55,688 nucleotides of DNA from contig CABUIY010000013.1 in NCBI GenBank assembly GCA_902491765.1, positions 1-55,688 on the forward strand, written 5' to 3'. The translations under genes and the position numbers were made by a program. This document shows positions 40,098 through 46,881 of the stretch, piece by piece (within the stretch, counting starts at the first letter, position 1; each line of letters opens with the position of its first letter). The notes under the pieces were generated by a model. That model made no database searches, was not told the DNA's origin, and saw nothing but the letters and a program-made list of their open reading frames with translations. Origin of the DNA: an uncultured Collinsella sp. Its GTDB lineage: Bacteria; Actinomycetota; Coriobacteriia; Coriobacteriales; Coriobacteriaceae.

Positions 40098-40804
40098 AAA
40101 TCCTTGCCATAGCCGATACCGAAGAACGATGCCTTTGGGAGTGCTTTCGCAAGGAACGCTTTGAGGGAGTCGACCTGATTTTGTCCGCCGGCGATCTGGA
40201 CCCGGACTATCTTGAGTTTTTGGTTACGGTCATCAACAAACCGCTCATCTACGTGCGCGGCAATCACGATGACCGCTACGCACGTCATGCACCGGGTGGA
40301 TGTATCTGCGTAGAGGACAGCGTGTACACGTACCGAGGGATTCGCATTGCGGGCCTTGGCGGGTCCATGCGTTATCGCGACGGCGCCAACATGTACACCG
40401 AACGCGAGATGTCCAAGCGCATGCGTAAGCTGTCGCGTAAGGTTAGGATGGTCGGCGGGTGCGACATTCTGCTTACCCATGCACCCGCCGCCGGTATGGG
40501 TGATCTGGACGATCTGCCGCATCGAGGATTCGAGTGTTTTAACACAGCACTCGAATCCTGGAATCCCGACTACATGGTGCACGGGCATGTGCACCAAAGC
40601 TACGGTTGCGATTTTCAGCGCGAGCGTCAGCATGTGTGTGGAACGACGATCATCAACGCCTGCGGCTATACGCAGTTTGAGCTCGACCAGACGCACTACC
40701 CCATCCGCGGCTGGCAAGCAGCTTGGCTCAACTCACAAACCATGCGCCGCGAGCTCAAACGCCACGAAGCCATCGAGTCTTCAACAGCCAGAACGCCCTG
40801 GTAA
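40094..40804 (+). CDS. calcineurin-like metallophosphoesterase
   Basis: Predicted di-metal phosphoesterase of 236 residues. The metal ligands are in order: Asp8 (IADTEE; the usual DxH has become DTE), GDLD (33-36), GNHD (56-59), a His in LLTHAP (129) and GHVH (164-167). The small size and insert-free core resemble YfcE/MJ0936-type enzymes that act on cyclic nucleotides or phosphodiesters. It is translationally coupled to the BMP fusion, so the two probably work together, for example in sensing and hydrolysing a nucleotide. The substrate is unknown. Confidence 0.88.
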   Translation: MKILAIADTEERCLWECFRKERFEGVDLILSAGDLDPDYLEFLVTVINKPLIYVRGNHDDRYARHAPGGCICVEDSVYTYRGIRIAGLGGSMRYRDGANMYTEREMSKRMRKLSRKVRMVGGCDILLTHAPAAGMGDLDDLPHRGFECFNTALESWNPDYMVHGHVHQSYGCDFQRERQHVCGTTIINACGYTQFELDQTHYPIRGWQAAWLNSQTMRRELKRHEAIESSTARTPW

Positions 40805-40834
40805 CCACCTTTAAGGCTTGACGCTGCGCCGGCC

Positions 40835-40920
40835 CCAAGCACCCCATCTCGCCCCTCAAACCGTCGCTCGCGTACCAAAGTACGCGTCGCTCCTCTTTCG
40901 GGGCGACCTGGGGCACTTGG
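40835..40920 (-). repeat. hairpin repeat B1
   Basis: On the minus strand: CCAAGTGCCCC, then GAGGAGCGACGCGTACTT, GTACGCGAGCGACGG, then GGGGTGCTTGG. It folds into a long stem with a GACGCGTAC/GTACGCGAGC inner hairpin. A related copy (B2) is at 53586-53686, where pairing is kept by compensatory changes. It lies between convergent genes. Confidence 0.75.
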
Positions 40921-40962
40921 AACCGGCTCGCTGCGATGCCATAACATTGACGCCAAAGTGCC

Positions 40963-41003
40963 AAAACCACCACAAAGGTGCCTGTCCCCTTTGTGGTGGT
41001 TTT
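40963..41003 (-). repeat. GGGACAGG dispersed repeat D5 (palindromic)
   Basis: Perfect 16-bp arms AAAACCACCACAAAGG/CCTTTGTGGTGGTTTT around a 9-nt loop. On the minus strand it reads GGGACAGGCACCTTTGTGG, the same as D4 but inverted. Confidence 0.75.
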
Positions 41004-41017
41004 GACCCGAGATAGCA

Positions 41018-41055
41018 AGAAACCCGGTCCTGCACAAGGCAGAACCGGGTTTCTT
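41018..41055 (-). terminator. terminator of rplKA
   Basis: Stem AGAAACCCGGTTCTGC/GCAGGACCGGGTTTCT (minus strand, one wobble) with a 6-nt loop, followed by TGCTATCT, about 37 bp after the rplA stop. Confidence 0.85.
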
Positions 41056-41091
41056 TAGCAATGCTTGCTGTACTCAGGCAGTAACTAGCAG

Positions 41092-41799
41092 TTACTCAGC
41101 CAGGAAGTCACGCTGGACAGCGGGATCGACCTTGACGCCAGGGCCCATGGTGGAAGACACGGAGATGGACTTGACGTACTTGCCCTTAGCAGAAGAGGGC
41201 TTGACGCGCAGAATCTCGGTGTACAGGGCAGCGTAGTTCTCGACGAGCTGCTGCTCAGAGAAGGACTTCTTGCCCAGGGGCACGTGGCAGATGCCGTAGC
41301 GGTCGGCGCGGTACTCAACGCGGCCAGCCTTGAGCTCGGAGACCATCTTGGCGACGTCCATGGTCACGGTGCCGAGCTTGGGGTTCGGCATGAGGCCACG
41401 GGGACCAAGGATCTTACCGATGCGGCCAACCTTGGCCATCATGTTCGGCGTAGCGATAGCGGCGTCGAAGTTGATCTCGCCCTTCTGAATCTGGGCGACG
41501 AGCTCGTCGGAACCGATGATGTCGGCGCCGGCAGCCTCAGCCTCACGGGCCTTCTCGCCCTCGGCGAAGACGGCAACACGAACGGTCTTGCCGGTGCCGT
41601 GGGGCAGGGAGATGGAACCACGGATGTTCTGGTCAGCCTTACGAGTATCGATGCCCAGACGGAAGTGAGCCTCGACGGTCTCGTCGAACTTGGCGGTGTC
41701 GAGCTCCTTGATGAGCTTGGCAGCCTGAAGGGGGGTGTAGAGCGTGGCGCGGTCGATCTTCTCGGCAGCGGCGTTATAGCTCTTACCATGCTTAGCCAT
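41092..41799 (-). CDS. rplA: 50S ribosomal protein L1
   Basis: Forms the L1 stalk that moves E-site tRNA; it also represses its own operon in many bacteria. The 235-residue protein has the N-terminal MAKHGKSYNAAAEKIDR and the conserved GTVTMDVAKMVSELKAGRVEYR and SSTMGPGVKVD blocks. The ATG at 41799 is 8 nt after GGAGG. It is the last gene of secE-nusG-rplK-rplA. The rplJL genes that usually follow are 20 kb away in this window. Confidence 0.97.
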   Translation of the reverse strand: MAKHGKSYNAAAEKIDRATLYTPLQAAKLIKELDTAKFDETVEAHFRLGIDTRKADQNIRGSISLPHGTGKTVRVAVFAEGEKAREAEAAGADIIGSDELVAQIQKGEINFDAAIATPNMMAKVGRIGKILGPRGLMPNPKLGTVTMDVAKMVSELKAGRVEYRADRYGICHVPLGKKSFSEQQLVENYAALYTEILRVKPSSAKGKYVKSISVSSTMGPGVKVDPAVQRDFLAE

Positions 41800-41916
41800 G
41801 TGCATTACCTCCTGTGGTTAAACGGGCGTGAGCCCTCCCACATCGTATCGTGTGCCCTATTGCACACATTTAACGGGCGCCCCGGTCGGAGCACCCGCCG
41901 TTACCATAAGAAATCG

Positions 41917-42345
41917 CTACTCAGCGATGGTGACGCCCATGGAACGGGCGGTACCGGCGATGATCTTCTTGGCGGCGTCAATGTCGTTGGCATTGAGGTC
42001 CGGCATCTTGATCTCGGCGATCTTGGTGAGCTGCTCCTGGGAGAGCTGACCAACCTTGTCAGCCTGGGGCTTAGCGGAACCAGACTTGAGGTTCAGCTCC
42101 TTCTTGATAAGGTGAGCCGCCGGCGGGGTCTTGGTGATGAAGGAGAAGGACTTGTCCTCGTAGACAGAGATCTCAACGGGGATGATGTCACCCTTCTTGT
42201 CCTGCGTCTCGGCGTTAAAGGCCTGGCAGAACTGCATGATGTTCACGCCAGCAGCGCCCAGGGCGGGGCCGACGGGAGGAGCGGGGTTTGCTGCACCAGC
42301 AGGAATCTGGAGCTTAATGACGTTGGCAACCTTCTTCTCAGCCAT
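41917..42345 (-). CDS. rplK: 50S ribosomal protein L11
   Basis: GTPase-associated-centre protein that binds 23S rRNA with L10 and is needed for RelA activation; thiostrepton target site. The 142-residue protein shows VIKLQIPAGAANPAPPVGPALG, FCQAFNAETQDKKGD and the C-terminal RNA-binding domain ending IIAGTARSMGVTI. The ATG at 42345 follows AAGGAAT. It is separated by 117 bp from rplA and 120 bp from nusG, unremarkable gaps in which no gene is seen. Confidence 0.97.
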   Translation of the reverse strand: MAEKKVANVIKLQIPAGAANPAPPVGPALGAAGVNIMQFCQAFNAETQDKKGDIIPVEISVYEDKSFSFITKTPPAAHLIKKELNLKSGSAKPQADKVGQLSQEQLTKIAEIKMPDLNANDIDAAKKIIAGTARSMGVTIAE

Positions 42346-42465
42346 GGTCATTCCTTTCGAATCACGAGTGTGAAGTACTTGCTATATCGTAAGCACGCAC
42401 GTGTTAGAAGCACTCCTGAGATGAGCAGTCACAGAAGAAGCACGCTCGCGCGAACGGACGAAAAC

Positions 42466-43002
42466 TTAAGCGATGACAGCGACCTGATTAAAGTCGAGCT
42501 CGACCGGCGTCTCGCGGCCAAAGATCATCAGCGTGACCTTGAGCTTGCCAGCCTCGGTGTTAACCTCGGAGACCTTGCCATCAAAGTCGGTAAGCGGGCC
42601 ATCGGTGACGCGGACGGACGTACCGACCTCAATATCAACCGAGGTGCGCTTGGGCGAATCGCCCTTACCGGGACGACGAGTCATCTTGTTGTACTCGTCG
42701 CGGGAAAGCGGAGCGGGCTTGCCGTTGCCGCCTAGGAAACCGGTGACGCCAGGCGTGTTACGAACACACGTCCAAGCATCGTCATCCATCTCCATGCGGA
42801 CCAGGACATAACCCGGGAAGATCTTGGAATCCTTGGTCTCACGCTTGCCACCCTCTTTAATCTCGGTGACGCGCTCCATAGGAATCTCGATATCAAAGAT
42901 ACGGTCCTGCATGCCCATAGTCTCGATGCGATGCTCGAGATCGGACTTAACGCGGTTCTCGTATCCAGAGTAAGTGTGAACGACGTACCAACGCTTAGAC
43001 AT
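42466..43002 (-). CDS. nusG: transcription termination/antitermination factor NusG
   Basis: Universal elongation factor linking RNA polymerase to Rho and ribosomes. The 178-residue protein has the NGN domain (MSKRWYVVHTYSGYENRVK, GYVLVRMEMDDDAW, NTPGVTGFLG) and a KOW domain (VRVTDGPLTDFDGKVSEVN, LKVTLMIFGRETPVELDF). It begins 3 nt after the secE stop, so the pair is coupled. The size is that of a minimal NusG without the extra N-terminal extension seen in many Actinomycetes. Confidence 0.97.
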   Translation of the reverse strand: MSKRWYVVHTYSGYENRVKSDLEHRIETMGMQDRIFDIEIPMERVTEIKEGGKRETKDSKIFPGYVLVRMEMDDDAWTCVRNTPGVTGFLGGNGKPAPLSRDEYNKMTRRPGKGDSPKRTSVDIEVGTSVRVTDGPLTDFDGKVSEVNTEAGKLKVTLMIFGRETPVELDFNQVAVIA

Positions 43003-43005
43003 GGT

Positions 43006-43344
43006 TTAGCCCCTCAATCCAGAGAACAGAGCAAGAGCCTCGCCAAAGCCAGCATCGAGCAGAGCGATGACGACGCCGACGACGATCAGAGAAGCGCAAA
43101 CAACAACCGAGTAGTTCACGAGCTCCTTCTTATCGGGCCACGTGACACGCTTCATCTCGGACTTGACCGAAACGAAATACTTCTTGGTGCGGGCGAAGAA
43201 ACCAGGCTTCTCGTTCTTCTTGGACTTCGCAGCCTTCTCGTTCTTCTTGGCAACGGCCTTCTTGGCCTCAACCTTGGAGTTGGCGGCAGCTTTGTTGGCA
43301 GGTGCCGGCTGCTGAGCCTTCTTCTTGTTCTTCTTGTTGGCCAT
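43006..43344 (-). CDS. secE: preprotein translocase subunit SecE
   Basis: Essential membrane clamp of the SecYEG channel. The 112-residue protein has a long Lys/Ala-rich cytoplasmic N-terminus (to about residue 48), the amphipathic helix FFARTKKYFVSVKSEMKRVTWPDKKEL with the family signature VTWP, and one span NYSVVVCASLIVVGVVIALL. The ATG follows GGAGG. It is the first protein gene of secE-nusG-rplK-rplA, downstream of tRNA-Trp and rpmG in the standard order. Confidence 0.95.
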   Translation of the reverse strand: MANKKNKKKAQQPAPANKAAANSKVEAKKAVAKKNEKAAKSKKNEKPGFFARTKKYFVSVKSEMKRVTWPDKKELVNYSVVVCASLIVVGVVIALLDAGFGEALALFSGLRG

Positions 43345-43383
43345 TTGGGTTACCTCCGCGCAATGCGCTTATACATGAGTAAA

Positions 43384-43412
43384 CCGTAAGCCCCCAAGTG
43401 GGAGCTTACGGA
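43384..43412 (-). terminator. hairpin between tRNA-Trp and secE
   Basis: A near-perfect stem CCGTAAGCTCCC/GGGGGCTTACGG directly downstream of tRNA-Trp on the minus strand, followed by TTTACTC. It may be a terminator or a processing structure. Confidence 0.5.
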
Positions 43413-43423
43413 ATAATGACTGG

Positions 43424-43496
43424 CACGCCAGGAAGGACTCGAACCCTCAACACTCGGTTTTGGAGACCGATGCTCTACCAATTGAACTACTGGCGT
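43424..43496 (-). tRNA. tRNA-Trp (CCA)
   Basis: Minus-strand cloverleaf with acceptor ACGCCAG/CTGGCGT, D-loop AGTTCAATTGGTAGAGC, anticodon loop CTCCAAA and T-arm GGGTTCGAGTCC. The 3' CCA is not encoded. It sits between rpmG and secE as in many bacteria. Confidence 0.95.
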
Positions 43497-43509
43497 ATGT
43501 GACTAGAGA

Positions 43510-43659
43510 CTAGCGAGTCTCTTTGTGCAGCGTGTGGTGACGGCACCAGGGGCAATACTTCTTGATCTCCATACGATCAGGCATGGTCGACTTGTTCTTG
43601 GTGGTCGTATAGTTGCGGCGCTTGCACTCAGTGCACGCAAGAGTAACTAGAGTACGCAT
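43510..43659 (-). CDS. rpmG: 50S ribosomal protein L33
   Basis: Small large-subunit protein of 49 residues: MRTLVTLACTECKRRNYTTT at the N-terminus, then KNKSTMPDRMEIKKYCPWCR and HHTLHKETR. The two CxxC pairs (CTEC and CPWC) make it the zinc-binding form of L33, the one expected when zinc is sufficient. The ATG at 43657-43659 is preceded by an AGG site. It lies upstream of tRNA-Trp and secE, the usual rpmG-tRNA-Trp-secE-nusG order, and downstream of tuf after a 279-bp gap that holds only the tuf terminator. Confidence 0.95.
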   Translation of the reverse strand: MRTLVTLACTECKRRNYTTTKNKSTMPDRMEIKKYCPWCRHHTLHKETR

Positions 43660-43879
43660 GTATCCTGAACCTTTCATTTCCGCCCCGTACGGGCACGAGT
43701 TGTTACTTTATCAGCTCCACGTAAGTGCTGTCAATGAAAACCTCGAGTCAATTGGTTCTCGGTGGATCCATTCATATTTGGAACACATCAATGAAGCCAT
43801 CGAGAGCTAATCGACGGTGCATCCAGGACCATTATCGATCCTCTCGACACCAGCAACGGCTCAATATCCATTGCAGAAA

Positions 43880-43915
43880 AGAACCCGGCACCCACATAAG
43901 TGCCGGGTTCTCTAA
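43880..43915 (-). terminator. terminator of tuf
   Basis: A perfect stem AGAACCCGGCAC/GTGCCGGGTTCT with an 8-nt loop, followed by TTTCTGC on the minus strand, about 25 bp after the tuf stop. Confidence 0.9.
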
Positions 43916-43938
43916 GTCAACTATATCAAAGAGCTAAT

Positions 43939-45129
43939 TTACTCAATGATCGTGGAGACGATGCCCGAACCGACGGTGTGGCCACCCTCGCGGATAGCGA
44001 AGCGCAGGCCCTCCTCCATGGCGATCGGGTGGATGAGGTCGCCCTCGATGGTGATGTGGTCACCAGGCATAGCCATCTCGGTGCCCTCGGGGAGCTTGAC
44101 CGTACCGGTAACGTCGGTGGTACGGAAGTAGAACTGAGGACGATAACCATCGAAGAACGGGGTGTGACGGCCGCCCTCCTCCTTGGTCAGAACGTAGATC
44201 TCACCGGTGAACTTGGTGTGCGGGGTAACCGAACCGGGCTTGCAGAGAACCTGGCCGCGCTCGATGTCCTCGCGCTTGATGCCGCGGAGCAGCAGACCGA
44301 CGTTGTCGCCAGCCTCGCAGAAGTCCATGGACTTACGGAACATCTCGATACCGGTAACGACGGTGTTCTGGGTATCCTTGATGCCGACGATCTCGACGGG
44401 CTCGTTGAGCTTGAGCTCACCGCGCTCGACACGGCCGGTAGCAACGGTACCACGGCCGGAGATGGTCATAACGTCCTCAACGGCCATCAGGAAGGGGAGG
44501 TCGTTGTTACGAGCAGGCGTCGGGATGTACTCGTCGACGGCCTTCATGAGCTCGCGGATAGCGTCCATCCACTTGGCGTCGCCCTCGAGAGCGCCCAGAG
44601 CGGAACCACGGATGACGGGAATGTCGTCGCCGGGGAAATCGTACTCGGAGAGGAGCTCACGGGTCTCCATCTCGACGAGGTCGATGAGCTCGTCATCGTC
44701 GACCATGTCGCACTTGTTCAGGAAGACGACGATGTAGGGAACGCCGACCTGACGGGCGAGCAGGATGTGCTCGCGGGTCTGAGCCATGGGGCCGTCGGTA
44801 GCGGCGATGACCAGGATAGCGCCGTCCATCTGAGCAGCACCGGAGATCATGTTCTTGACGTAGTCAGCGTGGCCCGGGCAGTCAACGTGAGCGTAGTGAC
44901 GGGCAGCAGTCTCGTACTCGACGTGGGAGACGGAGATCGTAATGCCGCGCTCGCGCTCCTCGGGAGCCTTGTCGATGTTCTCGAACGCAGTGAAGTCAGC
45001 CTTGCAGCCCTCGGTCTCGGAGAGAACCTTGGTGATGGCAGCGGTCAGCGTGGTCTTGCCGTGGTCGACGTGACCAATGGTGCCGATGTTAACATGCGGC
45101 TTAGTGCGCTCAAACTTCTCTTTGGCCAT
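43939..45129 (-). CDS. tuf: elongation factor Tu
   Basis: GTPase that delivers aminoacyl-tRNA to the ribosome. The 396-residue protein has P-loop GHVDHGKT (19-26), switch II DCPGHADYVKNM, NKCDMVDD, and domains II-III ending FAIREGGHTVGSGIVSTIIE. The usual Arg in REGGRTVG is His here, a minor variation in domain III. The ATG follows AGGAGGG. It stands downstream of three tRNA genes and upstream of rpmG, not in the str operon, and is the only tuf in this window. Confidence 0.98.
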   Translation of the reverse strand: MAKEKFERTKPHVNIGTIGHVDHGKTTLTAAITKVLSETEGCKADFTAFENIDKAPEERERGITISVSHVEYETAARHYAHVDCPGHADYVKNMISGAAQMDGAILVIAATDGPMAQTREHILLARQVGVPYIVVFLNKCDMVDDDELIDLVEMETRELLSEYDFPGDDIPVIRGSALGALEGDAKWMDAIRELMKAVDEYIPTPARNNDLPFLMAVEDVMTISGRGTVATGRVERGELKLNEPVEIVGIKDTQNTVVTGIEMFRKSMDFCEAGDNVGLLLRGIKREDIERGQVLCKPGSVTPHTKFTGEIYVLTKEEGGRHTPFFDGYRPQFYFRTTDVTGTVKLPEGTEMAMPGDHITIEGDLIHPIAMEEGLRFAIREGGHTVGSGIVSTIIE

Positions 45130-45228
45130 AAAGCCCTCCTCTTAACAGGTCGTCCCCGGACGGGACTTTGCCTTTATACCATAGTGGCCTCTCAACATAC
45201 TATTGAGAAGCCACCGTGTTACCTATGG

Positions 45229-45302
45229 TAGCGGTGACTGGATTCGAACCAGTGACGCCACGGGTATGAACCGTGTGCTCTAACCAACTGAGCTACACCG
45301 CC
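45229..45302 (-). tRNA. tRNA-Met (CAT)
   Basis: Acceptor GGCGGTG/CACCGCT, D-arm GCTCAGTTGGTTAGAGC, anticodon loop TTCATAC and T-arm CTGGTTCGAATCCAG. The body resembles elongator tRNA-Met rather than initiator. tRNA-Ile with a lysidine-modified CAT cannot be excluded by eye. Confidence 0.88.
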
Positions 45303-45305
45303 GGA

Positions 45306-45381
45306 TGGAGCCTGCAACCAGACTTGAACTGGTGACCTCTTCGTTACCAACGAAGTGCTCTACCGACTGAGCTATACAGGC
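45306..45381 (-). tRNA. tRNA-Thr (GGT)
   Basis: Acceptor GCCTGTA/TGCAGGC, D-arm GCTCAGTCGGTAGAGC, anticodon loop TTGGTAA, T-arm CCAGTTCAAGTCTGG, with the CCA end encoded (45306-45308). Confidence 0.95.
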
Positions 45382-45391
45382 ACTTGACGGG

Positions 45392-45473
45392 TGGGAGCTA
45401 TAGGATTCGAACCTATGTAGGCAGAGCCAACGGGTTTACAGCCCGTCCCCATTAACCACTCGGGCAAACTCCC
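45392..45473 (-). tRNA. tRNA-Tyr (GTA)
   Basis: Acceptor GGGAGTT/AGCTCCC with one wobble pair, anticodon loop CTGTAAA, a long variable arm typical of type II tRNAs, and T-arm TAGGTTCGAATCCTA. CCA is not encoded. It is the leftmost gene of the tuf transcript and the left neighbour of the beta-glucoside cassette. Confidence 0.95.
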
Positions 45474-45896
45474 AATCGTTCAAGTATCCGCAGGTCCTTT
45501 GGTCTTTTGGACCGCCGCCCCCGCGAACGAAGAAGATAATACGATGCCACCTTGGGGGCTGTCAACGAAAACCTCTAGATACACGGCCCCGGGCGTATCT
45601 ATATAGCCGTGACCTGCGGTTTTATTGAGTTTGGATATGAAGGACAGTGGTTTTGGATACTGAGGTGACGTTTCCCAAGGTAACACTTTGGTGTAGTGGA
45701 GTACACCTTCAGGATCGAACTTCGATAACGGCTTATTTGCACCTATATATAGGTCTAGATCGGGGCTTCCCAGACAGAAGATTGCTCTTCCCAGCAAAAT
45801 CGAGCGTGGATATTCTCTCACTTTGCCGTGCCATCAAGTCCAAAGTGGCAGATTATCCACGTTCATTCTCCAGGCGAGAGAACTGTAAAGCCGCAA
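45474..45896. other. 423-bp gap, no gene supported
   Basis: AT-richer than its surroundings. It contains an imperfect hairpin GAGCGTGGAT...ATCCACGTTC (about 45805-45863), a GTGTAGTGGAGTACAC dyad, and the repeat ATTATCCACGTTCATTCTCC (45852-45871) that recurs at 49903 beyond the cassette. It probably carries the tuf-tRNA promoter. A 113-codon minus-strand frame here lacks a ribosome site and family features. Confidence 0.5.
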
Positions 45897-46769
45897 CTAC
45901 TCGGGCCAGGCCAAAGTAGACCCATAGAGCGGCTCCCCCTTGGTGCAGGGGTAGCGACTCAAGTAACACGACGATAGCAAGTCGAAAAAATAAGTCATGG
46001 CGTATTTCGAATAAACGCCGAGTCGGTCAATTCCGTTTCCCGCATTACCAAGACGATATATACGGTCAAAAGACCTCGATTTGTCATCGTTGCTAAACGC
46101 AGTAATTAGAATCTTCCTGCCCGAACGGCAATCAAGATACTCACGCGCCTGTGACGCAAATAGCCCGGAGACCGATACGAGAATTATCAATGACTGCGAA
46201 GCGTCTCCCATGTTTTTCAATTCCGCGACGTTAGCCCCAGCAACTATGCGAACTATCTTGCCCGCATAAAACATTTCCTGCTGAAATCGTACGAGATTGG
46301 CGCTCACATTATTGGTGCACCAGATTTCAACGTTTTTATGGCCATCAATTTCGTCGACAAGATGCTTAATAGCGATATCGGACACGCCGCTTTCAACCTC
46401 AGCGAACATCTCGATCATGCGAACGTCGAGCTCTGCCCTGTACTCCTCGTAGCCAAATTCCTCCTCTCGATGGCTTAAGTCGCTTGGAAAGACTGACTGA
46501 GTAAATGATTCTTTCAAATCGCTAAGAGACTGGTAGCCCAATCGATTGCAGAAACGACGAACAGCGGAACGGGTCACGAATGCATCGCGGGTTATTGCGG
46601 CAACATTGATTTCGCTCGAACGCCTAATGTGAGCGATGAGATATCGAGCGATGGCGGCATCGTTTGACCCAAACTCGCTGTTGATGATGGAGCTAATGCG
46701 ATTGAGCACATCGAAGTCATTGATATTCACGTGATCTCTCTTTCCGCTCTCCTCGAAATCATAGTTCAT
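45897..46769 (-). CDS. RpiR/MurR-family transcriptional regulator
   Basis: Likely sugar-phosphate-responsive regulator of the divergent beta-glucoside genes. The 290-residue protein has an N-terminal HTH_6 domain (INSEFGSNDAAIARYLIAHI, RDAFVTRSAVRRFCNRLGYQ, then SLSDLKESF) and a C-terminal SIS domain (KNVEIWCTNNVSANLVRFQQ, SLIILVSVSGLFASQAREYL). The ATG at 46769 has no clear ribosome site; a GTG 13 codons later (46730) is an alternative. The gene has lower GC and more A/T-ending codons than the core genes, suggesting later acquisition. Confidence 0.87.
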   Translation of the reverse strand: MNYDFEESGKRDHVNINDFDVLNRISSIINSEFGSNDAAIARYLIAHIRRSSEINVAAITRDAFVTRSAVRRFCNRLGYQSLSDLKESFTQSVFPSDLSHREEEFGYEEYRAELDVRMIEMFAEVESGVSDIAIKHLVDEIDGHKNVEIWCTNNVSANLVRFQQEMFYAGKIVRIVAGANVAELKNMGDASQSLIILVSVSGLFASQAREYLDCRSGRKILITAFSNDDKSRSFDRIYRLGNAGNGIDRLGVYSKYAMTYFFDLLSSCYLSRYPCTKGEPLYGSTLAWPE

Positions 46770-46772
46770 TTA

Positions 46773-46810
46773 TTGAATCAAACAGCTTTGGTCGTTCTCT
46801 TATGATTCAA
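46773..46810. promoter_or_regulatory. inverted repeat TTGAATCA-N22-TGATTCAA (probable operator)
   Basis: Perfect 8-bp arms (46773-46780, 46803-46810) lie in the divergent spacer between the RpiR gene and GH1. RpiR proteins typically bind such dyads between divergent genes, so this is the likely operator. Confidence 0.5.
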
Positions 46811-46881
46811 ATCAGTTGACGTCATCTTAATCGTAATTCCGCCACACGTATCCACCGTGTTGAATGATGGAAAGGGGATTC

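Noticed and set aside
43900..45231. A 443-codon open frame opposite tuf
   Set aside because: Antisense shadow of the highly biased tuf gene.
45480..45821. A 113-codon minus-strand open frame between tRNA-Tyr and the RpiR gene
   Set aside because: No ribosome site, no recognisable family, overlaps the probable promoter of the tRNA-tuf unit; kept only as a gap note.
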